A stretch of DNA of 64,000 nt from Oegoconia quadripuncta (lineage: Eukaryota; Arthropoda; Insecta; Lepidoptera; Autostichidae). Positions 24,191 through 37,100 of this stretch are shown in pieces; position 1 is the stretch's first letter, and each line of letters opens with the position of its first letter. The notes under the pieces were generated by a model that saw only the letters and a list, made by a program, of their open reading frames with translations, was not told the DNA's origin and searched no databases. The translations under genes and the position numbers were made by a program. The stretch lies in the NCBI GenBank assembly GCA_949316235.1, contig OX438751.1, forward strand, positions 3,558,413-3,622,412, given 5' to 3'.

Positions 24191-24599
24191 TTCCAAAAGA
24201 ACTTAAAACAATCTAACCTAGTGTTTTTTATATAGTTTTTTATATTAGTTATTGATGTGTGCTACTCTTCATTTTTATATATAGATTTTTTATAAGCATT
24301 GTTTTTACTTACAGGTTTTTGTTCTATAGTCTGTAAATCTTCCAAAAAGTAAATAAATAAAGTAAATAAATAAAATAAATAAAATAGTTTAGGCTCGGCA
24401 GCGCCGTTTCGGGATCGAGGAGATCTAGCATGACCCGTATATAGTCTCTTTCTAATGATTCAAGTTTTTCGTCTAGCTTGCACCCATAAAGCAAGGACGT
24501 ATACAGGCGTCTATCTCCGTAGGGCGTAGAGATACCAGTCATGATAGCCCGTAGGCATTCTATTGAATGACTAATATTAACGTCTCCCTACGGCACAAA

Positions 24600-24840
24600 C
24601 GTTTTACTTACAACGTAAAACAGTCAGTCCGCATCGTGCATCGGTTAGTGAGCACGCCTATTTCCGTCGCCCGTGCCCTTCGCAAGCGCTACCGAAATAA
24701 ATACGCAACATTACGTATACAAGGCATTAAGTAATACTTAGTAGAAATGTTAAAACTAACAGAAATTAATAGAAAAATAAAAAAAATCATACACACATAA
24801 AATCAATTGACTGTGCATCTAAGCAGCATTATCAAAACAA
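24600..24840 (+). promoter_or_regulatory. presumed TRIM45 promoter and leader region
   Basis: Placed only by position before the TRIM45 start. TCAGT at 24624-24628 fits the arthropod initiator consensus and the region is less AT-rich than its surroundings. No TATA box or DPE was recognised. Confidence 0.25.
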
Positions 24841-25174
24841 ATGGAAGTGGACAAAATTCTCTACATTTTCGGCAGTTTCACACGCAAGAAAGACAAGCGC
24901 AAGTCCCTAGACCAGTCGTCGATCAGTGCTGGCAACAGCCCTCTCCGCATCCCGAGGAACCGTCCCATCAGCCACGCCTGCCAGAACCTGAACATCGCAC
25001 CAAGGACGTCAGCCTATGATCATGGGAGAAAGATTAAGGACTGGGAGTGTGGGCTGTGCAGGAAAGAGCTGGTTGAGCCGAGGCTGCTGGGGTGCCTGCA
25101 CAGCTTTTGCACTAGATGTCTGCTAGGTCTTCATCAGGAAGGAGAGGCGGAGGTGTGGAGTGAGGTGGATGGCG
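24841..25174 (+). CDS. TRIM45: TRIM45 exon 1 (start, first part of RING)
   Basis: It begins ATGGAAGTGG and has a basic, Ser-rich N-terminus. WECGLCRKELVEPRLLGCLH then SFCTRC gives six RING ligands. The donor is GTAAGT and it ends in phase 1. An intron of about 12.3 kb follows. Confidence 0.92.
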
Positions 25175-28100
25175 GTAAGTTTGTGAAATTATTAATTTTT
25201 TTTAGTAATATTGATCGCTTCGGACTTTTTTGTCAGATGGAAACTTAAATAACTTCATTGTTTTTGAAGTACTCTTTATGGGACTTGTACATTTCGGAGG
25301 CACTGCCTATATAGGCACCCTTTTTTGAGATACTCATTGTAAACAAAGATAAAATAGTGTATGATAAATGAGGATTCCAGCATCGTGTAACGCCTGAATC
25401 CTCACTAAAATATTGAATAGTGATACAATTTTTTCCTTTACGCAATATTTAGAATATCTGAATACCACTGAGTGTATTCATGCTTCACGGACGTCATCAG
25501 GTTCTTAGTTTTTTAGATTACTCCCATTCTAGAAGTCAGGACTATGACACAGGAAAGTCCTAGTTTGTGCGACTAGCACGGTCCCGGGTTCACTCTCGGT
25601 TTTGTTAAAAACTTTAAATCTCATTTCAAGTAATCATTGCCAGGTTTGATAGCAAAGGGTATCCCATTTTTAAAAGGTCAGATAATCAAAAAAATACTTT
25701 TTATAAGTCAATTAAATATTAGACTCCTCTCTCCAAATTGTTGTGCCCGACAGGGTCCATAATGAAACATTGTTTTTTTTAATGACCACCTGTACACACA
25801 TTATGGCATGCAATAAAGAATTGAATTGAATTGAGAAAATAATGAATTACACTCCATATAGTAAGTACTTAATTCCACATTAAATGCGAAAGTCGGTCTG
25901 TCCGGCTTAAGGCCAAACCTATTGAAAGAATTGGATTGAAATTTGGCATGAGGTCGTCTGGGACCTGAAGAAGGGCATAAGCTACTTTTTAATCAACTTC
26001 CAATAAGGCGGAAGTCGAGTCGCGACAAAGTTAATCTGAGCGAAGCCGCGGGCAAAAGCTAGTTTCAAATAAAATCCAAACAACCAATCAAACTGAACCT
26101 ACGAGAGAATAATTTAGTTAATTGATTAACAGCTATCTGTCTAATTATGTCGACTCCTTGTCCAATCTAAATCTGTTGAGACAATTTGGGGTTTGTAGAT
26201 TTCATAGTTCATATTATATTGGTTTTTGCTACTGTTAATAAAACAGGGATTTATAGCGGTGCCCTACTAAGTGCCTCGGCATCTGGTGGGGCTATTAACA
26301 ATGTTTTTATAGCCTATTAATAGGTCAATAGCGAGTATTATTAACACTTGCATCGCAACAGTCCTGCTGTGGGAGAAATGTATGACAGGCAGTCTTGAGA
26401 CAACATCTGTAAATCTATGTAATGCTCAGACAAAGAAGATTATTTTAAAATCTGGTATACCTCTGACCAGACTTGGCATAAAGATCCTGGCGTTATGCAT
26501 GTAAATAAGTATTGAAACTGTTTACCTGTGTGCATGCTGTGTTCACATCCAGTAGGATACATTCAATTAATTATGTCGTAATGTTGGGTAAGACTGAAAA
26601 TATTTTGAATTGTGTCAAGCTTTGTGAACCGTTTAAAAAAAAAACTAATAATAATGAAGGGATTGGTGGTAGGGCATTTTAAATGCCCGCCTGGCTAGCT
26701 ACCACCATCTTATCTAAATTTGCCGCCAAGCAGCAATGTTAATAGCGTTGTTGTGTTCCGGTTGTCAGAGATAATAAAGCCAGTCCCCCAAATGTGTTGG
26801 GGTTTCCGGGTCAGTACGCTTCCACCTTCGACCTCATCTTCATTTAACATCAGGTGTGATTGAGGTCAAGTACCAACCCGTTATGCATAAAAAAAAGGGA
26901 TGCAAATTCGGACCACACATCAACACAGCCGTGCGTCCCCACACGGAGCTGCTGGGGCACAGACTTCTCACTAGTAGACAGAGACAGGCCATAATCCACC
27001 ACATTGGCCCAGTGCGGATAAGTATATTAGTTTCACACTAAACCGGATGAGGTTTTTTGCCGTAAGAAAAAAAATATTGGCGTATTAGGTAACTGAAATA
27101 GAAGGTACTGGCATAGGTAGCTTTTTTTTTCTTTTCAAAACCATAATCGAATTAAGCGTTGTGTCGTTTGACGGTCGCGTATATACCTCACGTAATTACA
27201 CCATTAAATTAAATAAATGAAAAAAATTGGAGAAAATATGATTTCCAAAGAAATTTCGCATGATAGTAACCCTACGAATCCCGCCAGTCGCATTTCAATA
27301 TCCGGTGCGCGCGTGCGTCGATGATGGTTTTGAAGAAAATTAAACTACCTAAATAAATAAGTCCTATTTTTTCCTTACTGTAAAAAAAAACTCATCCGGT
27401 ATGGTGGCACTTGACATTCAGTTTTCCACAGGGTTACATGGGGCACACTAAAAGTTTTGCACTTCTAGCTAATCGGAACTATTTGAATTTCGAATGTTAT
27501 ATTTTTTGAAACGACTTGCAACCTTCTTAGTAATAAAAAATTGGCGGGAAATCATTTGTCAATTGTTTATCACAAATGGTTCGATCGCATGAAAAAATGT
27601 TTAAAATGTAAAGGAGAGTAAGTATATTTTGAAAAACAATAAACATAATATTTTAGTTATAACATGTTGTTTTTTTAAGTTACGCAAAACTTTTAGTGTG
27701 ACCTACGTATTAGTCAGATCATTCGTTTATTAATCTAACAAAGCGAAAAGTAGGTTGTTACGTAGATGCTATTTGAAATTGTAGCCGATAACTGAAGCCA
27801 GACAAGCGTAGACGAAGGCTCGACCTAGCTATGTTGACTAATCAGATAAATTCTATATTTCCAAGGTGATAATTTTAGCGAGTACGCAGATTTAGATAAA
27901 TTAGTTTTTTTTAATGTATAACGGGTTAGATCTAAACCTCACTCACACGACACCTGATGTTAAGTGAAGATGAGGCCAAAGGTAAAAGCGTGCTCATCTG
28001 GCACCCTCAATGTATTTTGAGGACTTTATTGCTGAAACACAAAAAATTATAGCATTACTCATCAAATCCTATGTATTTCTATTAGAAAAGTGTATGAATA

Positions 28101-31100
28101 TGCTGATTAATGAAATATAATTAATAATCACTATTATTATCCGTTAGGCAAAACTTAAAATTATCAGGAGGCGCTAAAACTGCCTTATTACATTACATTT
28201 TTTACATTATATTACATAAACATGAAAAAAATTAAAATTGATAGGTATTGAATTCAAACTCGAAACATCGCTACAAACTGTAATAATTATTTATTATCGT
28301 AAAATACCAATCCTCACGATCATTTTGATATATATTTATCCCAGGAATATGTAATCAAAATTATAATTACTTGCGATATAAAGTTCCCTACAGATAACTG
28401 AACGAACTGCCCTGCTGCCCTATAGGAACATATGCCGTAAGATAATTTATTAGAATGATTTATTTCACCAGTTTCAACAACAGATAATAGAAGGAATTGT
28501 TGCGAATCGCATGAAGGATCAAAAAAAAAAAGACCAGTCTACTGTCCGTGGTTACAACAGCGACAAAAGCGGTTGAGTGGTTGTAAGAAGTACTTTCTGT
28601 TGAAAATTATTTAGCAAACAAGAAAAAATCCCCTTCTAAGTTCGCATACTATGAGGACAAGGACGAGACCTTACCTTTTAGTGAGATTTGCCATCTATTC
28701 GCTTCATAAGCCATTGAAATTGGACGCAGGTATTTACACAAGATATACCATAGCAATACTCTTAAACATTCAAGTAAGGACACGTGACAAAACTAATCCC
28801 AAATATGATGTATAAGCCTATTATAATTATTGCTATTCTATTTAGAATCCCGTTGATGGCGGACTCGAACGCCGGAACTTGTGTAATGTGTCTCTATATT
28901 TAGCCATACCACCCCGCGGGACGACAAGCCATACAAACAAACTGCACTAATGCATACAATAGTTAAAAATGTATGCATTAGGGCAGCTTCACACATAAAC
29001 ATTAAATAATACCTATAAGGCGCAGTTACATGAGCAATGAAAATTGCTCAATTATGGGAAATAGATACTGGCCGAATGTCAAGGAATCTATGCAATGCCA
29101 AAATGTAACGAGTGTTAAAGATCCACCACATCAATACTCAACTATATCGATTAACTATAACAAACAAATAATGCAATACGTTCATACACTAGCAAGCAAT
29201 TCAGTTGAACAAATGTCGCTCGCCGTGAACAAGACTTTTCATCGGTTTATACGATAGAAAAAACACTAAGCAACATGGAAAATACGGAGCAATTAGAAGC
29301 AATATATTAGAAAGAATATGCCATATTTCACTGGAAATGATCTACATCCCCACTAATTCTTTGTCTGTCGACAACCGATGGATAGTGTCCTTGTCTGCGA
29401 AACCAACGGCCGAATAGCGAATTTGACTGTGCCTGTCTGCCATAGGCCCACGGCACAGGGGTCTCCTAATGGTAGCGTTGCAAGTCTCAAGCTTGGTTTG
29501 ATTCTGGTCGATAATCTATATTAAAACTAAGTACATTATTATAAAAATATGTAAACTACTGTAGTTTACTCAATAACAATATGAGTTGCAAAACCAAAAA
29601 ACCCGACAGCGTATTTTGCATTTCACTGGCGCACTGTTTAATTTTATGCCATAAAATGTATGCTATGACTATGACACTCCAGGGATCAAGACGAATCTAA
29701 TGACACCATGCACTTCGAAATCGGTCAAGCTGTTCAGCCTACAAGAGGTATCAGAGAAATGGGTCTTTACCTATGAAATTAGAGTTTTTTTTTTCGTTAA
29801 TCATATGTACCAATTCCTGCGATTTTCAAAGCTATATCCAAATTTGTTTTTTATTTGGAAAATGGAATATTATTTCAAGGTTTCACATGAAATATTTTTT
29901 AATTTCTGGGCTAAATCACATAATAAAAAAATTTGAACAGAAATTTCATATGCTTCCCATAATCATTTCTTAGATTCGCTGAAACTTTTACAAAGCGGTT
30001 ACTTTTAAAAATTAACGCTGCCTATACTTAACTTAATGTTATCCGATAGTACACACAAAGTTTAGCAAAATTTGGATTTGCCGTTCTCAAAAAAAAATCA
30101 AAAATGTTTGTATGGCGAAAAGAGTCTTAATGAAATTCTTCATGCCAATTTCATAGGTAAGGACCTAATACATACATACACTCGAAAAACATTAGGTGGG
30201 TAGCCAGATAAAAAAAATCCCGTCTATATAGCTAACGGTAATTGTTCGTCAGTTCAGATTTAGTAATTTACTATAAAATTGTTTACATTGTGTGGTACGA
30301 GAAATTTAGTGCGCGAGTTCCACTCTCACTTGGTCGGTTTATACCCAACTGCCTAAAGAAGGAAGGTAATGTTTTTCGAGTGTATGCATGTATGTAGATA
30401 TCTATGTTACCTCCTGTAACCTAAACGGCTTGATCGATTTCGAAGTGCAAGGTGTCGATAGATTCGTCTTGAGTGTCATAGGATATATTATAGAATATAT
30501 TTTATGGTAAACAGCGACTGGTTAAACTCTGACCACTATACCAATACGTCGCGGGTTTGAATCCCACTAGGGGCGTGTGTTTGTATGATGAATACAGACA
30601 TGTGTTCCCGAGTTAGGGATGTTTTTCATTTTATGTATTTATTTACAAAAAAAAAAAATATATTTGTGTAGTTTATTAACCATCTGGTATCCATAACACA
30701 AGCCTCTAGATGCTTACTGTGGAGTTAGATGGCGCTGTGTGTATGTGCAAAGATATTTATTTATTATTATTATAGTCCAACATGGCGCCCGCGAAATGCA
30801 AAATATGCTGTCGCTGTAAACTGTAACTGAAACCTGTGACTGAAACGCTCTTGAGATATTTAAATTATCAAAACTAAAAGCATCATTGAATCACGGTTCC
30901 AGAGTAAGGCCCAGACTACATGAGTCACACATACTACTCCACGGGAACAAAATTAAGGAAATTGTTGCTTGTCTAAAATTCATAACTCTCCAATTCTTCT
31001 CCACGTGGTCATGGCTTGTTACTTCAATTTTGCTTTGACAATTTCACGTTTTAAATCGTAATAATAACCTTTAGTACTCTGCTATCCACTCGCCGCCCAA

Positions 31101-34100
31101 GTTTAGATCTTTTCTAAACAGTTTCGTCTGTTTTTATACCGATGAGTTTTTTTACCGTAAGGAAAAAAATAGGACAATACCTATTAGGTAAGTGAAATAG
31201 AAGTTATTGGCCCGGGTAGTTTAATATTTTTTTTATTTCAGAAACTCACGCGCCGTCCCGTGATTGATATGAGACCGGCGTGATCCTTTGGGTTCCTATC
31301 GCATGCCAAGTTTATTTGGAAGTCATATTTTCTCCAAGTTTTTTTCATTTATTTAATTTATTGATAGATATAATTATTTGGAATAGGCTACAAACGTGAC
31401 CGTCAAATTACACAATTAACGCTGTATTCGCTGATGGCTTTGAAAAAATAAATAAACTACCTATGTCAATAGCTTCTAATTCCTTAGCTACGGAAAAAAA
31501 ACGCATGCAGGAACAAAAACAAAAAAAAACATACATGGATTAATCCATACGACGACGACCTGTTTGGTATAATGGTTAGCAACTCTGACCACTATACCAA
31601 AAGGTTGCGGGTTCGAATCCCGCTAGGGGCATATGTTTGTGTGATGAATACGGACATGTGTACTCGAGTTATGGATGTTTTCATTTATAATAAGTATATG
31701 TTAAAAAAAAAAATGTATTTATGTATTATATCAACCATCTGGTATCCACAACACAAGCATATAGTTGCTTACTGTGGAACTAGATGGCGCTGTGTGTATG
31801 TCTAAGGATATTTATTTATTTATTATTTATTTATTATTTATTTATTATTTATTTATTATTTATTTATTATTTATTTATTATTTATTTATTATTTATTTAT
31901 TATTTATTTATTATTTATTTATTATTTATTTATTATTTATTTATTATTTATTTATTATTTATTTATTATTTATTTATTATTTATTTATTATTTATTTATT
32001 ATTTATTTATTATTTATTTATTATTTATTTATTATTTATTTATTATTTATTTATTATTTATTTATTATTTATTTATTATTTATTTATTATTTATTTATTA
32101 TTTATTTATTATTTATTTATTATTTATTTATTATTTATTTATTATTTATTTATTATTTATTTATTATTTATTTATTATTTATTTATTATTTATTAATTAT
32201 TTATTTATTATTTATTTATTATTTATTTATTATTTATTTATTATTTATTTATTATTTATTTATTATTTATTTATTATTTATTTATTATTTATTTTATTTT
32301 TGTTTTCTGTTGCCGTTGTCCCACTCTCACACCTACGTCGATGCCGATCGCGCTAAGTTTGAAAAAGCTAAACCATAACCAAAAACGTTACGTTAAGCAC
32401 ATTTCGTATCGCGCTAATCCTTTGAACGGAAATTAACGTAGTTTTTTTAATACTCGTGCTCAGCTCTAAACATTTTGAGTTTTTTTTTTACTTCAGTAAC
32501 GTCAACGATATAATCGTTCACAAAAAATAGCGCGATACCATTTTTTACACCAGCTAAACTAAAGCTAAACCAAAACCAAAAACGTTCCGTTCGAATGGTA
32601 AAACCGTTGTAAAATAGCGCGATTGGTCCCCTGGTTTATTGGAATGGTGTGGTGTAGTGTTGTGTACTGTTTTTAACCTTCGAATACACGGCAGGTGTTA
32701 TGTAAGTATTTGACGTTATGTGTGTATGCATGTAATGTAAACCAAGCCTAATTTTATGAGATGAAACAGAACATGTACGAGAACTTTATGGAATACAACT
32801 CAAACAACATGTTTATTTATGTTATCGTAATCATTCACGGAATCCCCTCTAGGTAGGTTTCATGAAAGTGATTTATTAGTGCTGTTTATTGGTCTCTGAA
32901 CTGTATTTTGTCTGTAGTTTGCCGTGTATTGTTCATTTCTACACTAATCTTTCTGTTCTGCTTCACTGGTGAGGGTGCGTTGTAATACCGATAATATAAT
33001 AGTAATAGATTCCCTTCTTGACCGAATTTTATTAAGTGGTTTCTAATTTTCATTCTATTCAAGTACACTTACGTACACTTTTTTTTTTTTCATTTATTTA
33101 TTAGGACCACAAACAAGTTCACAATATATTGTCATATATAAACAACTTAGACTAAACAGACATTAGTAATTGTGAACCCAACACACGTAATTATCATGTA
33201 ATAATATAATAATGTGAGGCCTAATACAGCAAACTGTCAACCAACTACAGAAACTTAAGGTGGAGTCTAGGTGGCGTATATATAAACATATAATCCATGA
33301 AATACATTTATGTATTAATACAAGGTGTTTTGAGTTGTGTCACTTGTGTATTATTATGAGTTTGTGAAATGTAAATTTGTTATATTTGACGTAAAATAAT
33401 ATGGTTTGTGTGCAATTATTTAGTTTGATAAGGTAGACTGGGTATCCGATAATATACCTAAACGGTATGTTATAGACTTTTTACTATGATACTATATAAT
33501 ATAGATAACGCAGGTGCAGATTTCATTAGTATATTTTCCTAATTGGGGGATAGTAGGTAAGTTAAGTTGTAAGCGTGCCAGGTAACTAATGCTATACGGA
33601 TTGCCATTGCTATACAGGGTGTACTACATGAAGTACGTAAGATAATAAGTTTAAGGATAAGTAAAGGTTTTCTCTCTGCACAAACATACATAACGTCGCG
33701 ACCTTTATCCTAAATGTGATACCGAAGTCTGACGTGCCAGCCAGTTCTATTTTTTGAGATTTTGTTAGTGAGATTGACTTTCTAATGTGTATGTATGTTT
33801 GTTACCTCTTACCGCTGGACGGATTTGGATGAAATTTGTTTGGTACACAGATTAGGACCTGGATTAACATATAGGCTAATTTTTTTGCTGAAACGAGATT
33901 GATGAAATCTTCCACGCGGACGAAGTCGCGGACGGAAAGCTAGTATATTAATATTCTCTCTTTTTCATCTATTGTTATGCAATTATAACACAATTACAAA
34001 GCTGACTCTCCTACAATGGTCTGTAGAGTTACCTTGTACCTGTACTGTAACCCTGTACCACGATAGATAATGGTGTCGATTCGGATGTACACCAACTAAA

Positions 34101-37100
34101 CTAACCTAAACTAAACTAAAACCAGTTTTAAAGTAGTACTGTCTCTTTCTCCCTGGAACAGTACGATGCGACGCCACCACTCCAAAACTGGTTTTAGTTT
34201 AGTTTAGTTTAGTTTAGTGAGTGTACATCTGAATCGACACCATTAGCGACTGTATTTGCCAAGTTCATGGACTGTTTACATATTTTACTTTATATCTGTG
34301 TTACTAACAGATACATTTATAGTTTATGATTCACTTCACTAGTTGAAGGTCGCTCGCTGCATTTAGAGAATTTGCTCTACATCCGATGTAATGAACGAGT
34401 ATATCCGTTGTCAAAAATATCCGGAAATATCAACGACTCTATTCTAAGTCGTAGTGATTGGCATTAAGGTTGGCTCAGTGGTTCCATTAATCTTGCAACA
34501 CTGCGGGTTCGATTCCCGGTGGGGTCACTAAGTGTTAACAGGCAAACATAATAGGTTGTGTATGCATTACATAACGAAAGAGTTTGTTCAATACCGGTAA
34601 TGCAACACATTTTATTTCAAAGAAAAAGTAATTTCTTTATAACTCTAATAAGAATTCATACAATACAATACAAATACTCTTTATTGCACAAAATAAATTT
34701 ACAATAATTTTTGATGATAACCTCAACCATGAACAAAATAATTCATCATTATTATTTTTATAAACAATAAATTTGTTATTTGCAATACTTTAGACCTACA
34801 TAATAACGTGTTCAATGAAACGAGACTAATAAATTAAAACCTCAACCGCATTCAACGCTTTTTTCCGTAAAAAACGCGGTTATTTTGCCTGAAGCGTTAT
34901 TGTTTACTTTCAGAAAACGCCTGTGTAATAGCCTATTTTAACCGACGAAAACGATGAGTGTTACGTGTTAGACGTATTTGGATGATGTCATAGTCGAAAA
35001 AATATTTAATTATTGTTTAAACTCAGGGATAGGTTCTTAGCCTTTTTTTATGCAGTACTGGTTAGTACTTGACCTCAAATACATCTGATGTTAAATAAAG
35101 ATGAGGTCGAGGGTACTGACCCGGAAACCCCAATATATTTGGGGGAACTGGCCATCTTATCTCTGACAACCGGAACACAACAATGCTATTAACATTGCTG
35201 CTTGGCGGCAGATTTAGATAAGATGGTGGTTGCTATACAGGTGGACATTTAAAATGATTCGTAAACCCAATGTTGTTTACATTGAGCCACGGAGGCGGTG
35301 AAATCGGATGATTGATGGAAATCGGGTTAATCATTTCAAAGATACTTAGCTTACTTCTTATATTTTTATATAATTTTTACTATTATTATATAAATATATT
35401 TTTAAGTCAAAAAAAAATCGAGTCTGTGACCTTCCCAGCCCACCTGTGCCCAGCTGGGTCGAGTCTCGAGGTGTAGGTATATGTACAGAAGGGTTGGGAC
35501 AGACCAGGGTGAATACAGAAAACGTATCACCACACCAACTTATTATTTATTGAGAGAAACAGAGGATCGAAAGGGTCTTAAAACTAAAAATTAACTAAGT
35601 ATTGAGATGTAAAAAGAAATACATAGTTCAAATAACTGAGTGACTGAGTTGAAATCTGGAAATCAATGTGCCAAAAAAAAGGATCCGTCAGTTCATCAGT
35701 CAGTCAGTTTAAAATTTGGAATTTGAACTCCAATAACCCGTTGAACGTAAAGCAGAGGTGCCAGTCCTTGCGCCGTGGGAACAAGCAGGATGAGCGAAGT
35801 GTTGGCAGGGCGCACCGATGGAATAAAATCAGGTTCTTCGGTCAACTGATATATTGCACAGAATATATCGCTGCATTTATAATGCAATAATTACTTATAA
35901 TTATATTAATAAACAAGGATTAAATTGGAGGTTAGGTCAGCTATTACAAAAGTCCGTCCGGTGCTCAGAAGAGAAAGCCATAGAGAAAAAAAGGATGTCG
36001 TTCACAAACAATATACGTTTGCGTTCAGGAACGTAACAATGTCCCTTCACATGTTAAATCAGCAATGTAATTAATAATTTTCTATCATAACCCAAACCCA
36101 CCAATGAGTATCAGCTCAAAAGAACGACACCGTTACATGTCCAGTGCACTTCCTCGAGGCGACATAAGGCTCAACAGGCAAGCACCGTTCCCACGCTGAA
36201 TAGCGACACTTATTCGTTGCGTTAGGGAACTGCCCGTTCTGCAGTCACCTAGAAGCCTCGTCCTTTTGCGTTTACCGTGACCTCGATGAGACGGGAGATA
36301 ACACAATTGGTTTGGTTTATCTGGATGGCATATTCATTTATCAATCAATCAAATACGCTTTATTGTTTAAATAAGGAAGGTACATTTGTTTACTCGGGTG
36401 TTTCAAAATTTTAGTTATACAATTAGATATGGTGTTATTTACTTACCCGCCCAGACCAATAAACACATATGTTGATTGGTATATGCTTACCTGTGAAATT
36501 AAATAGCAATCTATTCCATTTTTTTTTCTTTTAGGTCACCTGTAAATGTAATATTTGTAGCATCACAGATGCAAAATACAAATTGGGTCATAAGAAAAAT
36601 CCGGTAGCTTCGCATAACCTTCGAAAGTCACGTAGGTAATGCCTATTGTTGATTATGCATATCTAATTGGCATGAATCGTCGTCACGTTTGATCGGTCAG
36701 CATTTTTCCCATGAATAAAATAACAACAGAAGTATACATACTGATATATATATGAACTGAGTCATGTTTTTAAATCTACCTTGACTACCGAAGTAGCTTA
36801 AAACTGCCTTCAATTGAAAACAACTGGGACCGTCTGTTTAACCCTCCGAAGCACAGAATCGCATGTATTAAAGTGCCATGGCATGGTCACCGATTGAAGG
36901 ACTGACCACGCGAGACATTACCTAACTTCGCTCATCGCACAACTGTACATTCGATCTTATAGCTTTCGCATATCTTATCGAAAATATTGCAAATATGTCA
37001 ACCTAACATCGAAGGTTAATGCGCTCCCGCCTTAACTTTCTGAACCTAACCAACAGTGTCGGGGTTCCCCGGCCCATATTGCTCGTTCGCTACAGATAGA

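Noticed and set aside
28850..28925. tRNA gene on the minus strand
   Set aside because: A B-box-like GTTCGAGTCC is present, but no convincing cloverleaf or acceptor pairing could be drawn; probably a SINE relic.
31807..32295. CRISPR array
   Set aside because: Direct repeats without spacers, in a eukaryotic genome; a simple tandem array.
31765..32356. Long open frames of 143 and 190 codons encoding FIIYLLFIYY repeats
   Set aside because: They are translations of an 11-bp AT array that has no stop codon in any plus frame; not a protein.
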